Below the pieces are notes generated by a model, which saw only the letters and a list, made by a program, of their open reading frames with translations, was not told where the DNA came from and did no database searches. The translations under genes were made by a program, and so were the position numbers. From Streptomyces sp. XY006 (lineage in GTDB: Bacteria; Actinomycetota; Actinomycetes; Streptomycetales; Streptomycetaceae): DNA of 64,000 bases. Of this stretch, positions 33,998-41,604 are shown one piece after another. Location of the stretch: the NCBI RefSeq assembly GCF_002237655.1, contig NZ_NOKT01000031.1:43370-107369 (forward strand). The letters run 5' to 3'. How positions within the stretch are numbered: position 1 is the first letter of the stretch; every line of letters begins with the position of its first letter.

Positions 33998-35224
33998 ATG
34001 ACCGACCGTTCCGCCCCGCTGCCTCGTCCGCGCTCCGATCTGACCGAGCCTCCCGACGCTGTGGGTGCGCCAGACCGGCCGGACAGCCTGAACGGTCTGC
34101 AGGGCCGCATGCTGATCCAGGTCAGCGCCGCCCGGCTCGGCTACGTCCAGGGGCAGGTCGACCCGGTACGCAGTGGGCTCATCCTGTGTGGCACCGACGC
34201 CGTGAAGAAGGCCGGCACCCTGCGATACAGGGAGGGCTACGCCGCTCCACTCCTGACCGACCCAGCGGTGTACGAGGTCAGCGCCGCGACCGAGGAGAAC
34301 CCCTTCCCCTACGACGTCGAGCCCACGCTCTTCCTCGACGATCCCCTGGAACTGTCTCTGGCGGAGCAGCGGGACGCCGGAGCAACGCTCCCCATGACCC
34401 CCACCGGCTACATCAGGGCCGAGGACTCCGATGCCCTCCGGGCCGCCGTGACCCGTGTCCTGGAACTCGACGACCCAGAGGTGATCTTCGCCGCTCCGGT
34501 GGATGTCTCCTGGCTACGCGACGAGGAATCGACCCGCCAGCTCATCGCCTACCTGCGGATGGTCAAGGGGCCGAAGGCCATCATGCTGGGCGGACAGATG
34601 GACCCCCTGGCGCGTTACGCCAAGGCCGTAAGCCATCTCAAGCAGGTCATCGAGGAAGTCCCCGGGGCTGCCCTGCTACGCACGGATCTCGCGGCATTCG
34701 GCGCGCTGGCCTTCGGTGCCGCCTTCACAGCCTTCGGCGCCAGCAGCCGCTACCGGCACGTCGTCGCCCCCGGCGAAAAAGCGCAGACCAACAAGAGCAT
34801 CCCCGTCCAGTCACCGCACGTTCTCTTCCCCGACCTGATGGCCTTCTTCCTGGGTGAGACGATCGCCAAGCGTTACGGTGGCGCCGAAGCTCCGGTCTGC
34901 TTCTGCTCGGCCTGTGTCGGCAAGCTCGCACTGGACGCCTTCACAAGCAACCGCGGCGAGCTTCCTGCCGCAGCGGCGGCACACAACGTCGCGGTCCTCA
35001 TGGAGTGGCTGCGTGCCCTGACTTCGGTCAAGCCCGGCACAGCACGCCAGCAGTGGTGGTTCGACCGCTGCCGTAAAGCTCTCGATCAGTACGAACTGAT
35101 CAACACGTCCATCAGGCAGCCGAAGGCGTTCAAGCCTCCGGCGCAGCTCGATCGATGGGCGTTGACCGCTCCCGAAACCGCCAAGACACCGGCTCAGACA
35201 GCCGCCGCCGAGCGTAGGCGCTGA
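33998..35224 (+). CDS. Uncharacterised protein with TGT-like zinc motif
   Basis: A 408-residue protein I do not recognise by name. Near the end it has Cys301-x-Cys303-x2-Cys306-x22-His329 (VCFCSACVG then AAAAAHNVAVL), which closely resembles the zinc site of tRNA-guanine transglycosylases (Cys-x-Cys-x2-Cys-x25-His). The part before it reads as alternating strands and helices of a possible TIM barrel (VIFAAPVDVSWL, KAIMLGGQMDPLA, ALLRTDLAAFGALAFGAAF). If right, it is a member of the superfamily that also includes DpdA, the enzyme that puts deazaguanine bases into DNA. Co-transcribed with the ImmA/IrrE gene. Fold is inferred from the motif only. Confidence 0.6.
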   Translation: MTDRSAPLPRPRSDLTEPPDAVGAPDRPDSLNGLQGRMLIQVSAARLGYVQGQVDPVRSGLILCGTDAVKKAGTLRYREGYAAPLLTDPAVYEVSAATEENPFPYDVEPTLFLDDPLELSLAEQRDAGATLPMTPTGYIRAEDSDALRAAVTRVLELDDPEVIFAAPVDVSWLRDEESTRQLIAYLRMVKGPKAIMLGGQMDPLARYAKAVSHLKQVIEEVPGAALLRTDLAAFGALAFGAAFTAFGASSRYRHVVAPGEKAQTNKSIPVQSPHVLFPDLMAFFLGETIAKRYGGAEAPVCFCSACVGKLALDAFTSNRGELPAAAAAHNVAVLMEWLRALTSVKPGTARQQWWFDRCRKALDQYELINTSIRQPKAFKPPAQLDRWALTAPETAKTPAQTAAAERRR

Positions 35225-35823
35225 TACACATCCTCGACGAACCACCAGGCCGCAGCGGTGTGCCGGGGCGGCCTGTAGTCCTCCGGCTCCAGTACCAGCT
35301 CGACCTCGTCTCCAGAGGCGACGAACACGCCGATGCCGTAGAAGTCGGCCTCGACGAGGACCTCATCCAGTCGGGCTGGAAGACGGTCCAAGAGCATGGC
35401 CCGGCGGCAGAAGGGAGCAAATTGGCCCGCTCGCTCAAGGCCCTGGCGCCACCCGGAAGCGCGAACCACAGCAAGATCCACCTGCAGGGGCCGCACGGCA
35501 CGTCGGGTGACCGTCTTCCGGTCTCGCTCCACCGCTCCCGACGGCAGCCCTCGCACCGCCCTCCGCGCCGGCGAGTCCAGCGATTGCAGCGGAACAGGAA
35601 CGCCCACCGGGAGTGTCAGCAGGCACTCAAGATCGGGCAGCTTATCCACCCGGGCGGCGGAGACTTCCTCGCGCCGCGCATGCTCGCCCTCGTTCAGGCG
35701 GTAGAAGCACAGCGCCTCGGTCCCGAAGACAGAAACAGTTCGGGCCTGCCCGCCCGGCTCCAGCAAGGCGCGAGAAGCCTCCCGCACAGAACCGCCCGTC
35801 AGGGAACTCGCCAAGGTCACCAT
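35194..35823 (-). CDS. Hypothetical protein, convergent
   Basis: About 209 residues, preferred over a competing ORF on the other strand because its translation is well mixed (ADFYGIGVFVASGDEVELVLEPEDY and AAWWFVEDVYQRLRS) whereas the other is His/Arg-rich. ATG 35823 is tentative; a GTG at 35832 is possible. The end overlaps the TGT-like gene's stop by 31 bp. No domain recognised; it is the last gene before the right element end. Confidence 0.55.
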   Translation of the reverse strand: MVTLASSLTGGSVREASRALLEPGGQARTVSVFGTEALCFYRLNEGEHARREEVSAARVDKLPDLECLLTLPVGVPVPLQSLDSPARRAVRGLPSGAVERDRKTVTRRAVRPLQVDLAVVRASGWRQGLERAGQFAPFCRRAMLLDRLPARLDEVLVEADFYGIGVFVASGDEVELVLEPEDYRPPRHTAAAWWFVEDVYQRLRSAAAV

Positions 35824-36157
35824 GGCCCCCACCCTGCCTCACTGGGATTCGACCGCATGCAGCGGCCCCGCGTTCATCCAAGCCGTATGCGTACGGGTAC
35901 ACCCACCAAACAGCTCAAGACGCCTCGCGGACACTGCCCGACTGGGATCCTTCTCCGCATCACTGCCCTCATCACGGCGCCCTAGGCGCGAAAGCTGGGC
36001 CTGAACGCGCCTCCCCAGCCACGTCCCCGGAGGGCACATCCAGGGCACATGAGCCTGGGAAACGGCGTTGACCCGTGAGAACTACCGAGACGAGTTCCCG
36101 CAGGTCAACGCACGTTTCACCGAGAATGCACAGGTCACAACCCCGCCTCTTCCAATC
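35824..36157. other. Non-coding right end of the element
   Basis: About 330 bp with no convincing gene. It holds the two right arm-type repeats and an inverted repeat GTTGACC (36067-36073) / GGTCAAC (36103-36109) between the arms and the core, a possible binding site for an accessory factor. Confidence 0.55.
36031..36050 (+). other. Candidate integrase arm-type sites, right
   Basis: AGGGCACAT at 36031-36039 and 36042-36050, period 11 bp, same orientation and period as the left pair, 115 bp inside the attR core. Confidence 0.75.
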
Positions 36158-36233
36158 GCTGCATGAGTGGCAGGACTTCAGCCACCGCCTGCACGAGGCG
36201 GGACACCAGCCGTACTGCCTGGTCTGGCCCTGA
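36158..36233 (+). pseudogene. Displaced 3' end of the integration target gene
   Basis: Reads LHEWQDFSHRLHEAGHQPYC then LVWP and TGA, identical in protein to the last 24 residues of the gene at 12,929 but with host-like codons (CAC, CTG, TAC, GTC). It is the original chromosomal 3' end and would rejoin the gene upon excision. Confidence 0.93.
36165..36179 (+). other. attR core
   Basis: GAGTGGCAGGACTTC, identical to the attL core; element sequence lies to the left and host sequence to the right. Confidence 0.9.
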
Positions 36234-36245
36234 GCCGCGGTCCCG

Positions 36246-36277
36246 GAGGGCACCTGCGGTCACCCGCGGGCGCCCTC
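36246..36277 (+). terminator. Original terminator-like hairpin of the target gene
   Basis: GAGGGC (36246-36251) pairs with GCCCTC (36272-36277) around a GC-rich inner region, 13 bp after the displaced stop codon. It was probably the terminator of the intact gene and is now separated from it by the element. No T run. Confidence 0.5.
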
Positions 36278-36324
36278 GGACGTGAGACCGGGCCCTCCCG
36301 TCGACGGCTCGGGCGGCGTGCGGT

Positions 36325-36402
36325 GTGGGAGACCTGGGGCTGAGTCATCCCGGCCCGCTCCGCCAGCTCCGCCTGGGACAGACCGAGCCCGATCCGGCGG
36401 TC
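36325..36402 (-). pseudogene. HTH (XRE) regulator remnant
   Basis: One frame of the minus strand reads DRRIGLGLSQAELAERAGMT followed by QPQVSH, which is the core of an XRE-type DNA-binding domain. Neither end continues into recognisable sequence, and no start codon or ribosome site fits, so this is a fragment of a decayed regulator next to the attR junction. The rest of 36,240-36,638 shows no gene. Confidence 0.6.
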
Positions 36403-36638
36403 ACAGACCGCCTGCCCCTCCGGTAGAGGCGGAACGGAAGCAGTTCCGTAGGCGCGACCGGAGTGAACACGAGGAACGGGCCGCCGACCAGGGTGCTGGA
36501 GTGACAGGCATCGCCCCTGTCACCCCGTCCGCTCACACCTCACCCGCGTCGGGAGAGGCACCCGGTCCCGGCCGTGCTCATGCTGAAGGCAGCGCACGCG
36601 GGCTCCACCGTCGCGCACATCATGAATCGAGGCTCACG

Positions 36639-37118
36639 ATGACCGCGACAGACACCATGCCGGAGCACAGGGCGAAGCAGGAATGGGCCTCCGGTCTGAC
36701 GGCCTTCGCGGCCGTGATGCTCTTCCTGGTCGGCCTGCTCGACATCTTCCGGGGCATCATGGCCGTCGCCGAGGACGACATCTTCGTCACGACGCGCAAC
36801 TACGTGTTCGCGTACGACCTCACCGGCTGGGGCTGGATCCACCTCGCTCTGGGCGCGGTCGCCGTGATCGTCAGCATGGGGCTGCTCCGCACCGCCACCT
36901 GGGCGCGTGTGACCGGCGTCGCCCTCGCCGGACTCGTCATCATCGCCAACTTCCTCTCCGTGCCGTACTCCCCGGTGTGGTCGGTCGTGATGATCGCGCT
37001 CTCGGGCTTCATCATCTGGGCCCTGTGCGTGGTCCGGCGCGGCAACCTCTACGACCTGTCCGGGGAGCCCTGGCCCTACGAGGAGCGCGTGTCCTACGAG
37101 CGGCGCCCACCGGTTTAG
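36639..37118 (+). CDS. DUF7144-type four-helix membrane protein
   Basis: A 159-residue integral membrane protein with four hydrophobic segments (GLTAFAAVMLFLVGLLDIF, WGWIHLALGAVAVIVSMGLL, VTGVALAGLVIIANFLSVPY and VVMIALSGFIIWALCVV). The family is widespread in Streptomyces and of unknown function. The ATG at 36639 is chosen as the first start before the hydrophobic part; an upstream ORF extension is Pro/Arg-rich. Convergent with the MerR gene. Confidence 0.8.
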   Translation: MTATDTMPEHRAKQEWASGLTAFAAVMLFLVGLLDIFRGIMAVAEDDIFVTTRNYVFAYDLTGWGWIHLALGAVAVIVSMGLLRTATWARVTGVALAGLVIIANFLSVPYSPVWSVVMIALSGFIIWALCVVRRGNLYDLSGEPWPYEERVSYERRPPV

Positions 37119-37130
37119 CGCGGACACCCT

Positions 37131-37859
37131 TCAGGCCGAGCCGGAGCCGGCCGGCCCGTCCAGGTAGGTGTGCAGTGCCCCCGCACCCTTGATCATCCCC
37201 CGCGTGCGGGCCGTGAGGGTTTCGGTGCGGGTGGCGATCGCTGCTCGAAGGGCCTCCGTGCTGCCCTCGCGGCGCAGGCCGTCCAGGATCGGCTTGATCT
37301 GGGTGAAGAGGTAGTGGCTGCGGCGCAGGGTGTGGATCAGGCGGGCGTCGCGGACGTCCGGCGGGTCGTACGTGCGGTAGCCCGTGGCGCGTTCGCGGGA
37401 CGGGGTGAGCAGGCCCGCGGCCTCCCAGACGCGGAGGGCGGACGTGCGGACGCCCAGCAGGGCGGCCACCTCGCCGATGCGCAGTCCGCCTGAGCGGGGG
37501 AGGGGGGCCGGGGGCTCCAGGGCCAGCAGTTCCAGGGCCTCGCTCGCCGCCCGCAGGGACACCCGCTCCTCGTGCAGCGCCGCGTGCGCGGCGTCGACCA
37601 GGGCGAGCGCGCCCGGGACGTCCCCGTCGTGGACCGCGCGCATGATCGCCGTCGCCGTCGCCGGGCCGTAGCCCCGGAGCATCGCCCGGTACGCCAGGAG
37701 TGCGCGGCGGTGCACGTCCCCGAAGACGCGGTAGCCGGACGCGGTGCGCGCCGCCGGCGGAACCACGCCGGCGTCCTCGTAGTTGCGGATCTGCTGCGTC
37801 GAGACACCGGCCAGGCGGGCCAGGTCGACGGGGCGCAGGCGGCGTTCCTCTTTCGTCAT
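37131..37859 (-). CDS. TioE-like MerR regulator with two HTH domains
   Basis: A 242-residue regulator carrying two MerR-type DNA-binding domains: LRPVDLARLAGVSTQQIRNYEDAG near the start (read in two parts) and LRIGEVAALLGVRTSALRVW near residue 125, each followed by the GYRxF / GYRTY wing. It is divergent from a UvrA-like gene, the arrangement of TioE/TioU in the thiocoraline cluster. It likely senses a DNA-binding drug and activates the divergent gene through the 80-bp spacer, whose CTCACTGGAGG/CAGTGAGTG stretch is a possible operator. Confidence 0.88.
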   Translation of the reverse strand: MTKEERRLRPVDLARLAGVSTQQIRNYEDAGVVPPAARTASGYRVFGDVHRRALLAYRAMLRGYGPATATAIMRAVHDGDVPGALALVDAAHAALHEERVSLRAASEALELLALEPPAPLPRSGGLRIGEVAALLGVRTSALRVWEAAGLLTPSRERATGYRTYDPPDVRDARLIHTLRRSHYLFTQIKPILDGLRREGSTEALRAAIATRTETLTARTRGMIKGAGALHTYLDGPAGSGSA

Positions 37860-37940
37860 CGATTTGAAGGTTACGGCAGGGGCAGTGGCCTCCAGTGAGT
37901 GAAAGTCTCAACACCGCAGTTCAATGGAACACTTGAAGGA

Positions 37941-40388
37941 ATGGACTCCTGCATTCATGTCACCGGTGCGCGGCTGAACAACCTGAAGAACGTCTCCCTC
38001 TCCCTGCCGAAGAACAAGCTGGTCGTCATGACCGGTCTGTCCGGCTCCGGCAAGTCCACCCTCGCCTTCGACACCCTCCACCGGGAGGGCCAGCGGCAGT
38101 ACCTGGAGTCGCTGGGCATGGTCACCGGCTACGTCAGCAAGCCCGCCGTCGACTCGATCACCGGCCTGTCCCCGTCGATCAGCGTCGACCAGCACCACAC
38201 CAACCGCAGCCCCCGCTCCACGGTCGGCACGGTCACCGAGGTCTTCACCTACCTGCGTCTGCTGTGGTCGCGCATCGGCGTCCGGCCGTGCCCGGGCTGC
38301 GGGCAGAGCATCCCGCCCTCGTACGCCGACGGCACCGAGCCCGACGAGGACGCCGAGGCCGAGCAGCGGCCCTGCCCGCACTGCGGCACGCTCGTGCCCG
38401 AACTCGTCATGGGCTCCTTCTCGTTCAACAAGCCCGCGGGCGCCTGCCCGGCCTGCACCGGCCTCGGCGAGGTCATCCGGCCCGACGTGCAGCGCCTCGT
38501 CGACGGCGGCCGGTCGGTCGCCGACGGGGCGGTACGGGGCTGGAACGCCAAGTACACCGCGTGGGCCCTGCCGGTGCTGCGCGCCGCCGCCGCCCACTAC
38601 GGCCTCTCCTTCGCCCCGGACCGGCCGGTCGACGAACTCGGCGCCGCACAAAGGGACCTGCTCCTGCACGGCGTCGAAAGCCCCCGATTCCGGCGGCACT
38701 TCCCCGGCACCGAGCCGCCGAAGACCGTCTCGGCGGGCCGTTTCGAAGGGGTCGCGACGGCCCTGCTGCGCCGCTACGAGGACCGCGCCGACGACCCCGA
38801 CTACCGCGAACGGGCCGAACAACAGGGCCTGGTGCGCCGGCCCTGCACGGACTGCGGCGGCACCCGGCTGCGGCCGGAGAGCCGGGCGGTGACCGTGCAC
38901 GGCATGACCATCGTGGAGGCCGCGCAGCTCCCGCTGACCGACCTCGGCACCTGGCTCGCCGGGCTGCGCGAGCGCTCCGGCGGGGACGAGTGGCTGCTCG
39001 TCGAGCCGGTCGTCGCCGACCTGGCGGAACGGGTCCGGCGCCTGGTCGACGTCGGCGTCGGCTACCTCGCCCTCGGCCAGGCCACGCCCAGCCTCTCCGC
39101 CGGGGAGACGCAGCGGCTGCGGCTGGCCGCCCTGCTCGGCTCCGGACTCACCGGCGTCCTCTACGTCCTCGACGAGCCGACCATCGGCCTGCACCCCTCC
39201 GACACCGCCCGCCTGATCGGCGTCCTGCGCCGCCTGCGCGACCTCGGCAACACCGTGCTGGTCATCGAGCACGACCTGGAGGTGCTGCGCGCCGCGGACC
39301 ACGTCGTCGACGTCGGCCCGGGCGCGGGCCGGGACGGCGGCCGGATCGTCGCGGCCGGCACGCCGGAGGAGGTCGCCCGCACCGAGGGCTCGGTGACCGG
39401 CGCGTACCTGTCGGGTCGGCTTCCCGCCCCCCGGTCACGCGCCCGCGGCGACGGCGACACGGCCCTGGTCGTGCGCGGGGCCCGGGCCCACAACCTCAAG
39501 GACCTCACCGTACGGATCCCGCTGCGCCGCCTGGTGACGCTCACCGGACCGTCCGGCTCCGGCAAGTCGACGCTGCTGCTGGACATCCTCGGCCGGGCCG
39601 CCCGCCGCCACTTCCACCGGGCGGGCGACCTGCCCGCCGAGCACGACGGCATCGACGGCTGGGAGCACCTGTCCAAGGCCGTCCTCATCGACCAGGAGCC
39701 CATCAGCCGTGTCCCGCGCTCCAACGCGGCGACCTACTCGGACGTCTTCACCCCCATCCGCGAGGTCTTCGCCGCCCGCAGCCGAGGGGCGTTCACCGCC
39801 GGGCACTTCTCCTTCAACGTGCCCGGGGGCCGCTGCGAACGCTGCGAGGGCGCGGGCGTCCTCACCGTCCGGATGCACTTCCTCCCCGCGGTGGCGGTGC
39901 GCTGCCCCACGTGCAAGGGCCGCCGCTTCCGGCCGGAGGTGCTGACCGTCCGCCACGAGGGACACGACATCGCCGAGGTGCTCGCGGCGACGGTGGACGA
40001 GGCGCTGACCGTGTTCGCGGACGTCCCGGCGGTCGCCGCCCGGCTGCGCCGCATGGCCGACGTCGGCCTCGGCTACCTCCCGCTCGGCCAGCCCGCCACC
40101 ACCCTCTCCGGCGGCGAGGCCCAGCGCCTGAAACTCGCCAGGGAACTGGGCCGGCGCACGACCGGCCGCGCCCTGTACCTCCTCGACGAACCGACGACGG
40201 GCCTGCACTCCGCCGACACCGCCCGCCTCCTCGACGTCCTCCAGCGTCTCGTCGACGCCGGGCACTCGGTCGTCACCATCGAGCACAACACCGACGTCAT
40301 CCGGGCCTCCGACTGGCTGATCGACCTCGGCCCGGAGGGCGGCGCGGGCGGCGGACAGCTGATGGCCCAGGGCGCACCCGGCGACTGA
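37941..40388 (+). CDS. UvrA-like ABC ATPase (drug-resistance class)
   Basis: An 815-residue UvrA-family protein, shorter than housekeeping UvrA (about 950). It has two ATPase modules: Walker A TGLSGSGKSTLAFDT and TGPSGSGKSTLLLDI, signatures LSAGETQRLRLAALLG and LSGGEAQRLKLARELG, Walker B LDEPTIGLHPSD and LDEPTTGLHSAD, and zinc cysteine sets CPGCGQ/CPHCG and RCERCEGAG/RCPTCKG. The UvrB-interaction region is reduced, as in TioU/DrrC-type proteins that remove intercalating drugs from DNA. ATG 37941 is the start; a GTG at 37899 is in frame. Regulated by the divergent MerR protein. Confidence 0.9.
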   Translation: MDSCIHVTGARLNNLKNVSLSLPKNKLVVMTGLSGSGKSTLAFDTLHREGQRQYLESLGMVTGYVSKPAVDSITGLSPSISVDQHHTNRSPRSTVGTVTEVFTYLRLLWSRIGVRPCPGCGQSIPPSYADGTEPDEDAEAEQRPCPHCGTLVPELVMGSFSFNKPAGACPACTGLGEVIRPDVQRLVDGGRSVADGAVRGWNAKYTAWALPVLRAAAAHYGLSFAPDRPVDELGAAQRDLLLHGVESPRFRRHFPGTEPPKTVSAGRFEGVATALLRRYEDRADDPDYRERAEQQGLVRRPCTDCGGTRLRPESRAVTVHGMTIVEAAQLPLTDLGTWLAGLRERSGGDEWLLVEPVVADLAERVRRLVDVGVGYLALGQATPSLSAGETQRLRLAALLGSGLTGVLYVLDEPTIGLHPSDTARLIGVLRRLRDLGNTVLVIEHDLEVLRAADHVVDVGPGAGRDGGRIVAAGTPEEVARTEGSVTGAYLSGRLPAPRSRARGDGDTALVVRGARAHNLKDLTVRIPLRRLVTLTGPSGSGKSTLLLDILGRAARRHFHRAGDLPAEHDGIDGWEHLSKAVLIDQEPISRVPRSNAATYSDVFTPIREVFAARSRGAFTAGHFSFNVPGGRCERCEGAGVLTVRMHFLPAVAVRCPTCKGRRFRPEVLTVRHEGHDIAEVLAATVDEALTVFADVPAVAARLRRMADVGLGYLPLGQPATTLSGGEAQRLKLARELGRRTTGRALYLLDEPTTGLHSADTARLLDVLQRLVDAGHSVVTIEHNTDVIRASDWLIDLGPEGGAGGGQLMAQGAPGD

Positions 40389-40457
40389 ACGTTTCCGGGC
40401 CCCCGCCCGTCTTCGTCGCGTGATCGTCGTACCGGAGCAGGGCTCCAGAAGGAGACG

Positions 40458-40485
40458 TACCGATGAAGGCGTACCGATGAAGGCG
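40458..40485 (+). repeat. 14-bp tandem duplication of a start-codon region
   Basis: TACCGATGAAGGCG occurs twice in tandem (40458-40471 and 40472-40485). The ribosome site AGAAGGAG lies 8 nt before the first ATG (40463), which now opens a five-codon ORF (MKAYR) whose TGA overlaps the second ATG (40477) as ATGA. Confidence 0.9.
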
Positions 40486-40875
40486 GGCCGGCTGGCCTGG
40501 GCCCCGGCGGTGGCGGCCGTCGCCGCCGCCCTGAGCGCGGGCTGCGCGCCCTCGTCCCCGGACGGCGGCGCGCAGCCCGCACCCTCGTGCGCCTACGTCG
40601 TCGAGTACGACGGCCGCACCTACCTCGGCAGGGAGGAGACCACCGTGCCCCTGGGGCGTTCACTCGGCCCCGCGACCCGCCCGGCCTGCGACGACACGCC
40701 CGGCGACGGCGACGACGGCGAGGGCCCGGTCGCGACGACCGCATACGCCGTGCGGGGCGTGGACCCCGCGGTCGCGGTCGCGGTGGCCGACGACGGCGGC
40801 ACCCACCGCCTCGTCGTCGCGGAGTCCGTCGAGGACCTCCCGACCGAGCTGCGGAAACTGACCGGGGGCTCCTGA
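40477..40875 (+). CDS. Small lipoprotein
   Basis: A 132-residue exported protein: signal RLAWAPAVAAVAAALSAGC with a lipobox-like SAGC (Cys about residue 22), then a Cys-containing domain (SCAYVVEYDGRTYLGREE and PACDDTP, a likely disulfide). The main start 40477 is 22 nt from the ribosome site because of the 14-bp duplication, so it is probably reached by re-initiation after the MKAYR mini-ORF. Similar small DUF6281-type lipoproteins are common in Streptomyces; function unknown. Confidence 0.78.
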   Translation: MKAGRLAWAPAVAAVAAALSAGCAPSSPDGGAQPAPSCAYVVEYDGRTYLGREETTVPLGRSLGPATRPACDDTPGDGDDGEGPVATTAYAVRGVDPAVAVAVADDGGTHRLVVAESVEDLPTELRKLTGGS

Positions 40876-40890
40876 GACCCGGCCGGGGCC

Positions 40891-41499
40891 TCAGCCGCCC
40901 TGCCGTTCCAGCACCGCGTAGTCGGCGAAGCTGCGGCGGTAGCGCAGGTGCCGGGTCTCCTGGGTGTGCCTGCGCTGCCACTCCTCCACCTCGCCGGGCG
41001 CCCGGCAGGGCCCCGAACTCGCCCCGCAGTCCGCGTCCTCGCCCGAGACGCAGTACGCCTGGTACTCGGGCAGGGCGGACGCGTCCTGCACGATCGTGTA
41101 CGGCACGTACCGGAAGACGCGGCGCCCCGCCGACTCCCCGCCGTGCTCCTCGCGTTGGTGCTTGCGCAGCAGGACGTTCGTGTCCGTGACGGCGCTCGCG
41201 TCGAACGCCGCCCGTGCCCTGTCCCGCCGGAGCGACAGCTCCTCGCACGCCGCGCAGCCCCGCACCGGCAGCGGAGGCCGGTTCGGATCAGCCGACAGCC
41301 CCTCCCTGGAACGGTCGTTGGCCGCGCGCACGCCCGCGCTGAGCCGTTCGTCCAAGGTCGCCTCCCGGATCCGCGCCGCGTCCGCCTGCCACTCCCGGCC
41401 GCCGCCGACCGGGCGCAGCATCGCGTACGGGCCGGTTCTGTCCCGATACTCGCCGACCCTGTTCGTCTGCGGGTCGTAGACGAGCGTTCCCGGTTCCAT
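40891..41499 (-). CDS. Two-domain Streptomyces protein (DUF7848-like C-terminus)
   Basis: A 202-residue cytoplasmic protein. Residues 1-45 (MEPGTLVYDPQTNRVGEYRD) resemble small stand-alone Streptomyces proteins, and the C-terminal half (RVFRYVPYTIVQDASALPEY to RHLRYRRSFADYAVL) has the Cys-rich segment typical of DUF7848 (YCVSGEDADCGASSGPC). The arrangement looks like a fusion of two families often encoded next to XRE/DUF397 pairs. ATG 41499 has GGAGG 8 nt upstream; the GTG at 41515-41517 is less likely. Divergent from the XRE-DUF5753 gene. Function unknown. Confidence 0.78.
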   Translation of the reverse strand: MEPGTLVYDPQTNRVGEYRDRTGPYAMLRPVGGGREWQADAARIREATLDERLSAGVRAANDRSREGLSADPNRPPLPVRGCAACEELSLRRDRARAAFDASAVTDTNVLLRKHQREEHGGESAGRRVFRYVPYTIVQDASALPEYQAYCVSGEDADCGASSGPCRAPGEVEEWQRRHTQETRHLRYRRSFADYAVLERQGG

Positions 41500-41604
41500 T
41501 TCGCGCACCTCCGTCACTCTGGGTGTATCGAGCGTTGCGCACGGGAATGGCTCGCTTCAATGCTTGGCGTGTGACACCGGTGCACTGTCACGGAGGGGGC
41601 TGCC

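Larger units (their letters stand above)
13292..36179. mobile_element. Integrated mobilizable element, about 22.9 kb
   Basis: Bounded by two copies of the 15-bp core GAGTGGCAGGACTTC (13,292-13,306 and 36,165-36,179) with GCTGCA immediately before both, and by a displaced 3' end of the target gene on the right. Inside are a tyrosine integrase next to the left end, an excisionase-like gene, a DUF3631 ATPase, a DUF2637 membrane protein, MobC and a relaxase, followed by two cargo blocks. No FtsK/TraB, VirD4 or type IV secretion genes were found, so transfer would need a helper or an unknown route. Genes inside show more CAT/TTG/TTA-type codons than the flanks. Confidence 0.93.

Noticed and set aside
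35260..35985. A rightward 241-codon frame at the right end of the element
   Set aside because: Its translation is His/Arg/Gln-rich without folded character; the leftward gene at 35,194-35,823 reads far better.
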